Assembly (NCBI RefSeq): GCF_037038585.1
Contig: NC_092523.1
Coordinates: 48,749,501-48,813,500, forward strand
Direction: 5' to 3'
DNA length: 64,000 nucleotides
From: Patagioenas fasciata
Taxonomy: Eukaryota > Chordata > Aves > Columbiformes > Columbidae
The notes beneath the pieces are model-generated. The model saw nothing but the letters and a program-made list of their open reading frames with translations, did not search any database and was not told the origin of the DNA. A program made the translations under genes and the position numbers. Positions 1 to 12,288 of this stretch are shown here, in pieces; position 1 is the first letter of the stretch; each line of letters opens with the position of its first letter.

Positions 1-1111
1 CTTGATATTTGGTAACATCAGAACTGCCAGATGTGCATGCTGTGAAAATTTAAACTATATAGGGAAGGAGTGATTGTGTATTTATGATAGTGCAAGGATA
101 AGAAGTCAGGCCCTTGATTGTCAGGTTCCTTCAGAGTGGAAAACTGTCACCAGTTACTTGTGGCCATGGTGCCAGTTCCATGTAATATCCATCTTTTAGC
201 TTTTCTATGGCCATTTGAACATACAGCCTGCAGCAAGGCAAAGAAGACTTGACCTGCCCTCAGAACCTACAGTCACCTTCTGCTTTCATTTTGTCAAACC
301 TCTTGTGTGTATTTTTAGCAGCCTATTTTGTGAGCAGTGCACTGCTGTGAGGAATGTATCTGCCTTGTCTTGGCAGGAGAGCAGGCTGGTAAAGGCTTTG
401 TGGCCTTGAGAGATAGAATCTTTATGAAGACAATCAATTAGAGGCCAAAGAAACCAGTACTTCTGTGGGTGTCGGAAGGTGAAAGCCTGGTTTCCAGTGG
501 ATTTCTGTTTTAGGGTTCAACTGACTTTTAAACTGAATTTACAAAAGTGTATTTGCTATGGATGATGTGTGAGAATAAAAATACTATGTGTGATCAAAGC
601 TTTGACTGGACTTTGTGCCTTACCCAATGCCAGAAAATCCATGTAGATGGAAGCTTTGAATTGTATGCAATGGGTTCTTTGGTGCCTTGCAAGGTGTGGT
701 TGTCAGTTGGCTTTTCGTTTGGTATGTTAGTAACCCTGCTTTCCCTCTTGGACTCTGACTCTTATGAGGGTTGTGTTCACACTGAGTTTCTTGCCTCAAT
801 AAGAGCATGAATAAAGTGTCCTTCCCACCCACCTGGCTGACGTCAAAAGTGTTCAGGAATTTGGTGTGTCTGCTCAAATTTGCTGAATTGATCAGTGGAC
901 TCAAAAGGTGTTGATGTGGGAAATGGTGAAGGGGACAACTAGGCAACACATGCACGCACACGTGTGAGCATGTAGTCCTTGTACCCTGGGGGAACCAAAC
1001 TAAGAGAGTAAGGAAAAAAGGAACACCAGGCACATAGTTTTTAACTATTGACCTTCCATAGGAAGAAGGGAGCTGAGCAGCAGCTGGTTTTCACCTCTTT
1101 CATATTTATAG
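1..1111 (+). other. HERC3: HERC3 intron (partial)
   Basis: The sequence before the first visible HERC3 exon. I see no further HERC3 exon, no RNA gene and no recognisable repeat. Open frames here are unsupported. Confidence 0.6.
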
Positions 1112-1282
1112 GTTGCAATAAATGGTGCAAATTTGCAGAATGTCTTCATGCTTCTCACCCTGGAGCCTCTGCTGGCCAGAAGCCCTTTCCTGGTACTTCA
1201 TGTTCGCAGGAGCAACTTAGTCGGTGATGCTTTAAGGGAGCTGAGCATCCATTCAGACATTGATTTGAAAAAGCCTCTTAAA
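1112..1282 (+). CDS. HERC3: HERC3 coding exon (57 codons)
   Basis: The exon follows the acceptor TTTATAG and ends before the donor GTAAGT, phase 0 at both ends. It encodes the run-up to the HECT domain and its first helix (VAINGANLQ through [16 protein letters not shown] to DLKKPLK). I saw no earlier HERC3 exon in 1-1111. Confidence 0.93.
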
Positions 1283-4200
1283 GTAAGTTTTCCCTGCGCC
1301 TTTAGCACCTTCTCACCCAGCTGACATTTCTGCAGCCTTTTAGCCCTTCATTATACCACCTCACCATTTCATTTCATTTTCATTCTCCGAAGGTGTAGCA
1401 CACAGGGACACTTGATCTAGTCAGTGCTGGGGTTGAGTCTTTCTCCTCTCCAACTCCCAGAGTGTTTTGGCAGTGAACAGTTTACAAGAAGGCAAGGAGG
1501 GGGTTTACAGTATTTCCCTGGTGTGTCTACTGTGTAAGGAGTGAGGGAGGAAACATTTATATGATATTATTCAGACTCTGTTTTGCTCTTCTGTGGGAGC
1601 AGGCCACTTACAATAGAACATGTTTTAACTCTGAGAGGTTGCTACAAAATTCAGCAGCTGCTTTCATGTTGCTGCTTCTGTTGTTGGGTGGACAGGTGGT
1701 TATTTATGATTTGCATAACATTTTCACAACATGTGATTTGCCATCCCCTGTTCTCTTTCCCTTCCTACAAGCAGAGCACTGAACGAGGCTCATGGGTTGT
1801 GATGGGTTTGGGTATGTTAGACAAATTGCTTTTTGTGGCTCTCTGTTAGAAGGATGTCTGATTCACTCAGTCTCAGGTCGGCATCCCTGTTACTGACCTG
1901 CTTTTTCTACAGGTCATCTTTGATGGTGAAGAAGCTGTTGATGCTGGAGGAGTGACGAAGGAGTTTTTCCTCCTGCTGTTAAAAGAACTCCTCAACCCCA
2001 TCTATGGCATGTTCACTTACTACCCAGAGTCAAACCTCCTGTGGTTTTCAGACACGGTAAGCCCTTGCCATTTATACACACAGGTCGAAATAATATACTG
2101 CATTTAAATGGCAAGAAATTTAGTGGCAAACTATGGGAAAGAAATAATCTTCCCGTCGTTTTCCACCCACAATAGAAAGTGAGCTCTGTTTTCAGTTAGT
2201 GAAAATCAGTATAGGTCCGTTAGCTTTAGTAGAACTGTGATGATTGTCTCTGTTAAAGAGTTGGCTCTCTCTCTTTATTCTTATCCCATAATAAAACTCA
2301 TATTAAGTGTCAGATGACAGTTAATAGAACTTTTTTTATCATGAATGTGATAATCATGTGCTTTTAGTACTAGAAGTTAAGGTCATAATGGCTTCTGTGC
2401 TTTCCTTACTGTTCACGTAATTGCAACCAATCCGCTTAGTTGTGCATCACTATCACCTTCAGGGTCTAAACTTGTTAATGCCTTACGTGAGGAAGCCCTT
2501 AAATGGTTTGTAGTGAAAATTAGTTGGTTTTGGAAGGGTGTCCAAGTTCTGTACCTGTCAGATGATACAATGCTGCAGGTGGTGGTTTATGTCCTTTTTT
2601 CTTCACCCACTTAGCTGACAAGATGGAAAATGATGTTGTCAGTCTTCCCTTAAGGTGTAACTACCCTGGTGGGTGTTCTTTTAATTTATTAATTCCATTT
2701 TACAAGGAAGTAAATTACATGGCACCTTTTAACTTGGTAAACAGTATTATGGAGCAGTTACTGCTCATGTTAATGCTATAAAAACAAGCCTTTTGACACT
2801 AAAAGTAATGACAGTGTAAGTACTGAAAACACAATAGTCACATATTTACAACATTTAACAAATACAGGCAGCCAGTCTGTGACTGACATACCAATGTGAG
2901 AGTAGATATGTGTAGGAATGAAGGCCAGTGTAACAACACCTCTGTTGGTATGTTTGCCTGGGTGGCACTGTGGTTATGCATAAGTTTTTAATAGAAAATA
3001 AGATGGGTCATAGGGAGAGAATTGTTAGAACATCTGCTTGCAGTACATAGCAAACACCAAAGCTTTGTTAAATGTCTAGATGCAGAGGTGTGTAGAAAGG
3101 AAGTAAAAAGCAGATAAGGTGGAAAGTAGCTGTTGCTGTTTCCACAGCTAATAATGGCTTACAAAAGTAATAGTGCTTGGTTTCTGAATCTTCATTTCTG
3201 TGCCACACTCCAGCAAGGAATTTACAACCAAACTGGGACCTTCTGGGAACTCTCTGATTTTGTCCCTGTTGGAAAAGCATGGTCTGGCTGCTTAGTGCAT
3301 GGAGGAAAGCACTGTTGACAGTGTGTCTCACCAGGATTTCTCGGTGTGTTTTTTGCAGTGTTTTGTAGAACACAACTGGTTTCACTTGATTGGCATCGTA
3401 TGTGGTCTTGCAATATACAACTTCACCGTGGTAGACCTTCACTTTCCCTTGGCTCTGTACAAAAAACTCTTGAATGTGAAGCCCTGCCTAGAGGATTTGA
3501 AGGAGCTATCACCCACGGAAGGAAGGTATGAAAAAAGAGATTTGCAGCCTTTCTGGGAAGGGAGACCATCCACCTGAGAACAAGAAATGCCAAACTGGGT
3601 AAAAGCTGTTTGAAAAAACCATCTTCTGGTCCTTTTGAGTGACTGGTTAATTTTGGAGGCTGTGATCCTAGGAAAGTACATGAGCTGGTGATGTAAGACT
3701 TCTCTTCCACAGGCTATCAAGTCCATCTGCTTAGGCTCTAACCTCTGTACCCGCAGAAACCGGATATCCACACAGCCAAAAGATAACTACCACACTTCTT
3801 TGAAAAAAGGGCTGGGGAGCCTGTTCCTCTGCTATGTGATTGCGTGCATGATCCCGGATCCTAGCCTCAGCCTTTCCCCCAAGCCAGGCTTAGCAAGCAG
3901 ATCTGCTGTGTGTCTCATGATGTAGTGCAGGATGGGAACTGCCCGTAGGATCTGAAGTGTCCCATCCCTGAACCAGAGTAACTCTGACCTGCTCCCGTGC
4001 CAGAAAGAAGGGAGTTGAATAGGGTGAAAGACGGACTTTTTCTAAATGGTATATTGAATCTTATGTGCCTAATTGTATGGGGATATTGGCTCCCTCAGAC
4101 ACTGAGATGTTAAGATCCAACTGAGTGACTGCTGTCTTCTTTTTTCTTTGGAGGTGCCATCTCATTTATCTGCACAGAGGTACAGCTGTATTTAACAATA

Positions 4201-7200
4201 ATGAGATAAAATGTCAGGAAGACAGCACGATTTTGAGGCATAGGGGAAGATTATTTTCTACATGATGGGGATACAGATATAATCCCGTCTTCTTCCGCTC
4301 CCTCAGACCTTTGTGTGGTGATGGCATAAATATCTAAGAACTAGAAATGTAATTTGATTTTAATGCCAGGATCGTTGAAGGGGATCCATATAGTAGCTAG
4401 GCATGGACTATATTGACCAATTGTGCCTCTAAGAAAGCATCTCTTTATTTGGGGTATATTTCTTTCTTACCCCTTCAGATGACTCAGATTCTCTCTTGCA
4501 ATCCTACTACCCAGATGTATGATTCTCTTTACTTTTGCTGATTTTCTTTTCCCTGTTAGATGTATGGCTTTTTGAATCGCTGATTTTTTTTTTTCCTCTT
4601 TTATTTTCCTACCTGTTATGTAGGAGTCTGCAGCAGCTTTTGGATTACACTGGGGAAGATGTAGAAGAGACATTCTGCTTGAATTTTACAGTAAGACACC
4701 TTTAACGTATAATTTCTGTGATTTTTGTATGGTACAGTTGAAGCCCCTCTACTTATTCATGTGTATTATGGTTTATTCCAAGCTATGCCTGTAGCACATA
4801 TCCCATGTTAATGTTAAATGCTAAAATGTTAAAATTATTTGCTGTCAACTCTGTTCTTTTGTACGTGGTCATGAAAACTGAGCCAGTAAGTAGATGAAGT
4901 AGAGTGATTTTTCAAAGTAGCCTTGTTGTCACTGTGGCGTGTGACTTAAATGCCAGTGGCCAGCTTCTCACACTAGACAATGAGAAGTAAATTCCTAAAT
5001 CCTCCTTGAAAATGGAAGTTAGGCTTTGATGTCTATAGGTCAATTCTTGAAAAGCTAACACAATTTACGATTTTCCTTGTCATAATATTAATAATTTTAG
5101 TTTAAAAATTTATAGTGAGTGTTCTTGGTCAGACTTTCTTAGAAAATGTTTAGACCCTCACAAAGAGATATGACATTGTTATTCTCCAAGCTATGTTTTT
5201 CTCTGACTCAGGCAGAGTAAGGGCTTCCATGTTTCAGTGTCTTTGCTGTAAAGTCCTGGTGCTCTGAGAGGTTGTGAGTGATGGGTTCATTTTGAGTTTG
5301 ATCTTAGTTCTTGACTCTGTCTAGGGCCTGTCTGGGGTAAAACCAAGGTACCGGGAAACACTACTACACACTGTCAAGAAAATCCTTGCCAAGCTAGGAG
5401 AGATTTGTCCATTTCCTAGGTCCATAAATGGGAACACTTAAGTCTCTTAGATCAAACTTCCCCCTGGAGTGAGTCAGATCTGGATCTGACTGTGTCTCAT
5501 GCAGGTCAGAGCTGTAGTTCAGGATGAGGTAGTGAGGCGATAATGATGGTAATGCAGATTGTGTAAAAACCAAACAAACAAACAAAAAACAACAACAACA
5601 AAAAAAACCCCAAAAATCCTTTGAAGTGACATGAAAGATTTTTTACAGATTCTCTTTTCACGCAAAGTGTTCTTACTCTTTCTTGCACTATATACTGCAT
5701 AATATATGGAGACATACAGATACATGTGATAAAACTTTGAAATGAAAAATAACTAATATCCAAAACCTTGGAATTAATCACTTGTTTTGCATGTCAAAAT
5801 CTGAGCCTTTTTTTTGTAGGGCAACTTGAAAATTGACCCTTTTGCATTTTCCCCATATGACCAATTTTGTATGTTTGTACTGGTGCAACGCTAGGCTGTG
5901 CAAAAGCATGAAGCTGTCTGTGGTTGTGCCATTTTGCAGTGTGAGTAGATGAATTTAACCTACTGAGCTTTTGTTATAAAAAACAATGAGTCCTTTTTAT
6001 TGCTAGAACATGTGGGCTTAGTTAAATACATTTTTTTTAGTTATCAATCTCTTGCTTTTTTGCACAGGAATTTTACTGAAAAGAAATGCTTTTTTCCTTT
6101 CTGAGTCTGCGTTTAGACTTAATAGCCATCCTACAGCATATGTAAATGATGGAAGGTGGTGAAGCATGTAGGGCATTTGGAGCAGAGAAAAAATGTTTTG
6201 TGTGTACCCTTTTCTCTGGCCCACCCTTCACATGCCAGTCATCAACTGTGAAACAGAACCTTGTGTGTTTTTGCAGGCATATGGCCTGAGAAGTGCTTCT
6301 GGTAAAATTAATTTTCTGGTTTTTTATAGATCTGCAGGGAAAGCTATGGTGTGACAGAGCAGAAGAACCTAATTGAAGATGGAGATAAAATTCTGGTGCA
6401 TAAGGACAATAGGTAAGTGGAGCGTATTGGGGATGAACTTGTGGTGAAGTTGGGTGCAATGCTGCAGAAAATTTGGCTGAGGTGAAATGTGAGAGAGAAT
6501 TAGAAGCAACTATGACCAAATTCTAAGATTAATTGTTCAAAAGTTACTGAATGCTAGTGGCACTTGAAGGAAAAGTGAATTTTCATCTTTTCAGTGATGC
6601 TTGGAAAATGTCCCACACACTTTTGGATTGACATCTTCCCTGTAAAAGGCCTTCATGTAGACCCTTGAAAGTTTTCTCATGGTAAATAGAGATTGCAACA
6701 TGATTTTTGGCCCTTGAATGTTAATCTTCCTGGTGGTTTAGAGAGGAATTGTACGTGACCAACAAAACTGAGCCTGACAAACTTGTTTATACTATTAATT
6801 CTAGAGCCCTACTGCACATAGATTCTTTTCTGTTTGACTGAACACCTGAGGGTTATTAGCAGCACAGCTACCATTTCCCCCCTTTTTTTTTCCCCAACTG
6901 CTAAGCTATTTTCTTTTCATAATCCTGTAATTGGATTTCTACAAATGCCTTTGTTACTTGAAGCAGCATTCAAATTCTTTCTCTGCTGGCAAAACAGTGT
7001 GATCCAGTGACTAGTCAGCAGCACGGTGAAAGGCTTGTGCTGGGATTGCTGAAGACCTTACTGGCAAGCTTGGAGATGAAGTCGTTTCCTATTTATCTGA
7101 TTATTTAAGAGGGTTCTGATTGTGTCTAGAGCCATTGCTTATCTACTTTACTGCTGCCTAAAAGGGTGCAGTTTTACAGCTAAATAGCTGCTTCCATGCA

Positions 7201-10200
7201 AAACTCACGTGGAGATGGAGCAGTGTAGATCTGTCTCCCTGCAAGGAGAAGGTGGGGTTCAGGTAAATAGACAAGAGTTTAATATACACTTGTGACAGTG
7301 AAGTAAAGATGGCAATGCCACCTTTAGATTTTTAGGCAGGGCATATACACTCAAAAGAAAAACAGCCATTTTTCTACTCTATGCCATACTGGCTTAGGGG
7401 GAGGAAAAGGTTCTAGCTGAGCGGATGTTTGGGAAGAGCACCCAAGTTAGCTTCTGCAACTGTTTATGAAGTCAGGATAGGCAACAAGAGAAGAAAATCC
7501 TTAAGGAGAAAGGCTAGTGTGTGCCTCCACTGGCTTAACACATTCCACAATGCAATTGCTTTGTCTTGACCAGAGTTTTGAACTTGAGCTAACCTCTAAA
7601 TCCAAGTCTAGACATGGCTGTCAATTTGTCCACCTTACAGTGCTTAATGACTTCCTCTACCCCTACGTTTAGAGGTCAGGGACCAATTTGCTGCCCTCCT
7701 GGTCTGAATAGTTTGCTGTGTACATGTCTTGGGGCACTGCCCTTCCTGCTTGAGGAAAGCTCACCGGGAACTGAAGAATGCACAGGTTTGCTTTGACTGA
7801 AAAATTCCAAGTAGGAAATTCCTGCCTTTTCACTTTCTCCTTTGGAGTTCATATTGGGTGTCACAACATGACATATGCCTGATAAAGGGTTCATGACCGT
7901 AACAGCCAGAGATGTATTAAGCAATAGTTAAGTGCTTAATCAGCTTGGATTACCCTAATGCTCAGGTGACTATCAGGAAAAAGACAATAAAACAAATCTG
8001 CTGGAAAATAACTCTGCCTTTGGTGTATGATTTCTTATTCCAAGTTTTCATATTTGTCAGTCTGCTTCCTTACTTTTCTTTTTTACTTTCTCACTCATCC
8101 CTTGCTGCTCTTGCATAGCATATGCATTGAGAATTCCTCCACCAAAGGTCAAAATACTTCTTTTAGTTATGACCTCCTCAGCTACAGATTGAGATATGGA
8201 TTCTGTGATGTTCCCTGATCTGCTTATGCTCTGAGTGCAGGTGTGAGCTGCTCTCGAATGTCAGGCAAAAGTAACACCTCCACCCACAGAGAATAGTTTT
8301 GTGTTCCAGTTTACCCCATTGGCATTGTTGGGTGCTTAACAAAAAATTATAAAAGTCAGGGGAAATATTTTAAGTCATTGCACAAAAAAATTTCTGGTGT
8401 TGTATTCATATCATGGTGCTTTGAGAATAGGAAAGAGAGAGTAGAATAAAGGTGTTTAAGCTCCTAATAAAATCCAGAGACAGGGTTTGGCCAGGGCCTG
8501 CCACAAGTTTCTTGCCAATAACTACAGAATGGCATTTTTAATTTCGTGCTGTTCTTGGGAGCCCTTGAAGCTAAACAGGGTTGTCATTCTGAGAGGAGTC
8601 ATTCTCTTTGCGCCGTACTCCAAATGCACAAGTCCTGCATTTATTTAACCAGAGTGTGAAGGCTGAAGAGGAGGTTTCCTAAGACTGTTTTCTTTCTCTG
8701 TAGTGAAGAGTGTTTCTTGATTTCTTTTGGTTGCTTTCTCTTTGTGGCCAGGAGAGAGGGAACTGCCCATGCAGTTTCAGATCAAGAGCTCTCAGAGCAG
8801 GGTTTTCTCAGTCTGCCTCTAGGCTACAGCTTCGGCTTTGAAGGTGCTGAACCCCTGGCAAGACTTATTGGGTACTGAGTCAGCAGCAGTCTCTGAAAAT
8901 TCCCAGGGTACCCAGCTGGGGCTCCAGGAGGCTCTGGGTTTTGGAAGCGGTAGTTTTTGGGACATGATCTGATTTGGTTCCCTCAGCACCAAGCAGGCTG
9001 AGAAGAGCCATAGGTTATTTCCTGGGCTTCCTAAACGTAGGGTTGTAGGAGCTGGGCCAGGGACTGGATGTGCTTCTGTGGTGACTGAATCCTGATATTT
9101 GCTTAACACAACCTCTGTGCAGGCCACAGGTTCCACAGGGAAGAGGGCTCTGTTCCTGGTACCTCCCCAGCACCTGCTGTCCCCCTGGCTCCCTCTTGGC
9201 CCTGTGGGTGACTGGATGCAAAGCCACTGGATGGGTTTCTTGGTAGTGTAGAGCCTGGGCAGCTGGGGGACCTCCCATGCTGCCACTGCCAGGGAATGAG
9301 CAGACACATGGTGGTACTTGCTGCCTAACACTTTGTCCATGTTGCAGTGACTCAGCTCAGTGAGTGGAGGGCAGTGGGTTGAACCTGTTGGAGACTGATG
9401 TTTGCAAGACATTTTACAGGCAGAAATGGGAAAACTTAACTGTGCTGCTGCTCAGGCATTTGATTAAAAGTGCTTTCCTTTGCCTGCTCTCTTGATGTAC
9501 TAGGAAAGAATTTGTTGAAGCCTACATAAATTACATCTTCAACCTCTCCATCCATGAGTGGTACACAGCCTTTTCCACTGGATTCCTGAAGGTGTGTGGT
9601 GGGAAGGTCCTGGAACTCTTCCAACCCACGGAGCTCAGGGCCATGATAGTTGGAAACAGTAACTACAACTGGGAGGAACTGGAGGAGGTAACGCTTCAGT
9701 TTCATCATATTTTTCTCTTTTTTTCACAAGTACCAGGTTTATGCAGTTGCATGAGGTGGGCACTAGACTTGGACATGAGATGTTATGACCCACAGATGTT
9801 TCTTTTTTTATGCTCCTTGTACACCTTGACATTATTCACATGAAAAGTTTCTTACTGTGCTGTCCTACTGCTAATAAAGCTCAAGGAGGAAGTTCAGGAT
9901 GAGAAAGGACACAGGAGAAGGACTTCATCTGTTGTTTTTAGGGGTGAAACATAAGACTGAAGGGAAGAGACAAAGTCAGGGTCTTCACCTACAGTAAAAC
10001 TCACTCCTCTGCACAAGAGAAAAAAGTACACAGCCAAGGCTTCAAAGAGGGGTCTGAACACACAGTGAGAGTTGTATCCTCTCAAAATGTGTAGGTCAGC
10101 AAGTTCCTTGCTGTCTCAACCTCAGCACTGAAGGTAGCTTTGCAGTGCAGAACACATGATCCTGTTCAGGAGTCCAGCCTGTGAACAGGTCCTCCAGGAT

Positions 10201-12288
10201 TTCTCATGACACTTGTCATTAGCTGAGTAGGTAGCATCCTAATGCCTGCCTTCCACATATTGCTGGGAGAACCCTTTGCTGGGTCTTTGAGCCATGCTAT
10301 TGCCCATGGCCCATCCTGTGCTCCATTTTGTAACTGTCAGACATCGATCTGATGTCAGATACGAGAAGAGATCAGGTCTGGGTTCTGCTTAGTCTTTGCT
10401 TTCTAGTGCCAGATTAAATTATTTGCCTTTTTTGGTTTTTAATAGAGCGCTGTGTATAAGGGAGACTACACTGCAACACACCCAACTGTGAGAATGTTTT
10501 GGGAAACATTTCATGCATTTCCCTTGGAAAAGAAGAAAAAATTTCTCTGTAAGTATCTTGCAGTGGTGCAGTATCTCCTGAAACTGAAGCCTGAGGTGGA
10601 AGTGTCTGCAGGCCTCCAGGGCTGTGGCACATTGCATTAAGTGCTAGAAGATGATGCAGCATGAATGGCCATCTTCTGAGTTATCTGCTTGTCAGATCAT
10701 CTTTCTCCCTCTCTCACGTGTGTGTTTTTTTTTCTTTTTGTGTGTTCATTTTTACCTGTATTTGGGGACAGCAGGGGAGATGAGGAACAATACATGGTTT
10801 TAAGGGCTAGCGATTCTGAGTTTGCTGCTACAGCCAGCAACTTTTTTTTGCCTTGGGGGACCTGGTGGATACCAGGTTGGCCATGAGCGAACAATGTGCC
10901 CCTGCTGCAAAGGTGAATGGTGTCCTGGGCTTCATTACAAGGGGTGTTGCCAGCAGGTGGAGGGAGGTGATCTTTGCCTCTACGTGGAGTGCTGTGACCA
11001 GTTCTGAACTCTCCAGTGTACAAGAGAGACATGGACATGCTGGAGAGAGACCAGTGAAGGGCTGGTAAGATGACTGGGGGACTGAAACATCTCTCCTGTG
11101 AGGAAAGGCTGTGAGAGTTGGGACTGTTCAGCCTGGAGGAGAGAAGGGTCACAGGGGACTTCAAGGTACTTGAAGGGAGGGTGCAAAGAGGATGGAGCCA
11201 GGATGTTTTCAGTGGTGCCCAGTTACAGGACAGGAGGTGATGAGCACACACTGGAACACAGGTGGTTCCTTTTGAACATCAGGAAACACTTTGTGAGGGT
11301 GATGGAGCACTGGCACAGGCTTCCCAGGGAGGTTGTGGGGTCTCCTTCCTTGGAGATACTCAAAAGCCTGACACCATCCTGGGCAGGGAGGGTGGCTCAG
11401 AGGACCTCCAGAAGTCCCTTCAACATCAATCACTCTGATTCTGTGGCTGCTGGAAAGATAAAGGTTTTATGTGAGATTTTTTCCCCCTTCCCCCAGAGAA
11501 ACAAGCAGTCTGCTAGTTGTCTTGCACATTTGAGTTGGAAAAAATGACATGGCAAAAACTTCCATGCTGAGGTTAGCAGCCATGTAGAGAGGGTCCCAGG
11601 AGTCCTGGTTCACAGCAGCAGCTTTTGTAGGTAACGTGAGCTCTCTTCAAACTGCTGTGGCAGAGACAGTGCACAAAGGTGATGCTCAGGGGGGAGTGTG
11701 AGAGTGATGGGGAGCGGCAAGGAGGAACCAGCCCTGGTCCTGGCACCGAGGTGCTGTGCCTGGCAGGGGTGGCAGGGACCACTCTGCCTCTCACATCAGA
11801 CAACCTGGTTTTACTGCTTGTTATTCTGCCCAGGTTTAAGAGGGAGCTTTTAAGGGACGGGGGTGGGCACAGGGTGCTTTATTTACTCACCTGTATACCC
11901 AGCTGTGGCCCTGCTGCTGCCTCTGCTCTCCTGCAGTTCCATGCAGCCAGCCGTGCCCTGCACCAAGTTCAGTCAGCATTTTGGCCCCTCCAGGCAGGGT
12001 TCTGCTATGTGGGTGGGGATGGCATTTTCCTTGAGGTGCCCCAACTGTCCAACCTTCCCTCCCCTCTTCTCATCTCCAGTGTTTCTGACGGGCAGCGACC
12101 GGATCCCTATCTATGGCATGTCCAGCCTGCGCATTGTCATCCAGTCCACCACCAGCGGGGAGCAGTACCTGCCCGTGGCACACACCTGCTACAACCTGCT
12201 GGACCTGCCCAAGTACAGCAGCAAGGAGATCCTCAGCGCCCGGCTGGTGCAGGCCATCGATCACTACGAGGGCTTCAGCTTAGCTTGA
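1112..12288 (+). CDS. HERC3: HERC3, C-terminal HECT E3 ubiquitin ligase part (8 exons, 5' incomplete)
   Basis: HECT-type E3 ligases accept ubiquitin from an E2 as a thioester on a cysteine and pass it to a substrate. HERC3 is a cytosolic member with N-terminal RCC1-like repeats, which lie upstream of this window. Eight exons join in frame (1112-1282, 1913-2056, 3359-3525, 4624-4690, 6330-6412, 9504-9687, 10446-10548, 12080-12288; 1128 bp) to give 375 residues and a TGA. All introns are GT-AG. Landmarks in order are [13 protein letters not shown] at the start of the HECT domain, [10 protein letters not shown], a CLNFT exon, [25 protein letters not shown], and [10 protein letters not shown], whose cysteine (codon 12187-12189) should be the catalytic residue. 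The ending EGFSLA and many internal residues fit HERC3 better than its paralogue HERC4. The downstream neighbour FAM13A in opposite orientation supports the call by synteny. No frameshift or stop is seen. Confidence 0.95.
1913..2056 (+). CDS. HERC3: HERC3 coding exon (48 codons, HECT N-lobe)
   Basis: The exon follows TTTTTCTACAG and ends at ACG before GTAAGC, phase 0 to 0. It encodes [19 protein letters not shown], a signature of the HECT N-lobe, and ends LLWFSDT. Confidence 0.95.
3359..3525 (+). CDS. HERC3: HERC3 coding exon (HECT N-lobe)
   Basis: The acceptor is TTTTTTGCAG and the donor GTATGA. The exon is 167 bp and ends two bases into an arginine codon (AG|G). It encodes [20 protein letters not shown] through KELSPTEGR. 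Confidence 0.94.
4624..4690 (+). CDS. HERC3: HERC3 coding exon (67 bp)
   Basis: This small exon lies between TTATGTAG and GTAAGA. Its first base completes the split arginine, then [17 protein letters not shown] and CLNFT follow, ending in phase 0. Confidence 0.94.
5566..5617. repeat. A/C-rich low-complexity tract
   Basis: CAAA and AAC units ending in an A/C run, within the HERC3 intron between the 67-bp and 83-bp exons. Confidence 0.85.
6330..6412 (+). CDS. HERC3: HERC3 coding exon (83 bp)
   Basis: The acceptor is TTTTTTATAG and the donor GTAAGT. It encodes [15 protein letters not shown] through VHKDN plus two bases of a split arginine. The linker after the first residues is the least conserved part of the HECT region read here. 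Confidence 0.93.
9504..9687 (+). CDS. HERC3: HERC3 coding exon (184 bp, E2-binding part of HECT)
   Basis: The exon follows GATGTACTAG; the first base completes R, then [39 protein letters not shown] and [11 protein letters not shown]. It ends in phase 0 before GTAACG, a weaker donor. Confidence 0.94.
10446..10548 (+). CDS. HERC3: HERC3 coding exon (103 bp)
   Basis: The exon follows TTTTTAATAG and precedes GTAAGT. It encodes [19 protein letters not shown] and [10 protein letters not shown], ending one base into a leucine codon. Confidence 0.94.
10853..11446 (+). mobile_element. CR1 LINE, 5'-truncated, in the last HERC3 intron
   Basis: Recognisable CR1 3' half in + orientation: GACCTGGTGGATACCAGGTTGG at the start, the stretch encoding the end of the reverse-transcriptase ORF with frameshifts, CACTGGCACAGGCTTCCCAG, and an end in TCTGATTCTGTGGC. 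It is diverged and has internal deletions. It lies in the 1.5-kb intron before the catalytic HECT exon. Confidence 0.88.
12080..12288 (+). CDS. HERC3: HERC3 last coding exon (HECT C-lobe, catalytic Cys, stop)
   Basis: The acceptor is CATCTCCAG. The two first bases complete leucine, then [13 protein letters not shown], the active-site block [10 protein letters not shown] (Cys codon 12187-12189) and EGFSLA, then TGA at 12286-12288. This exon is clearly GC-richer than the neighbouring introns. Confidence 0.96.

Larger units (their letters stand above)
2057..9503 (+). other. HERC3: HERC3 introns between exons 2 and 6 of the window
   Basis: Apart from the three exons listed at 3359, 4624 and 6330, this stretch is intronic. 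It holds the A/C-rich tract near 5.6 kb and a 197-codon antisense open frame (8819-9412) without family resemblance. I see no transposon that I can name. Confidence 0.6.
9688..12079 (+). other. HERC3: HERC3 introns around the exon at 10446
   Basis: The 758-bp intron holds nothing notable. The 1531-bp last intron carries the CR1 at 10853-11446, and its final 200 bases are C/T-rich ahead of the acceptor at 12079. Confidence 0.6.

Noticed and set aside
8819..9412. 197-codon open frame on the - strand opposite a HERC3 intron
   Set aside because: No family resemblance, no splice context, and a P/S/G-rich translation typical of antisense GC-rich intron sequence.
1..12079. A NAP1L5-like intronless gene inside HERC3, as in eutherian mammals
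   Set aside because: No acidic nucleosome-assembly-type open frame is present in the HERC3 introns visible here.
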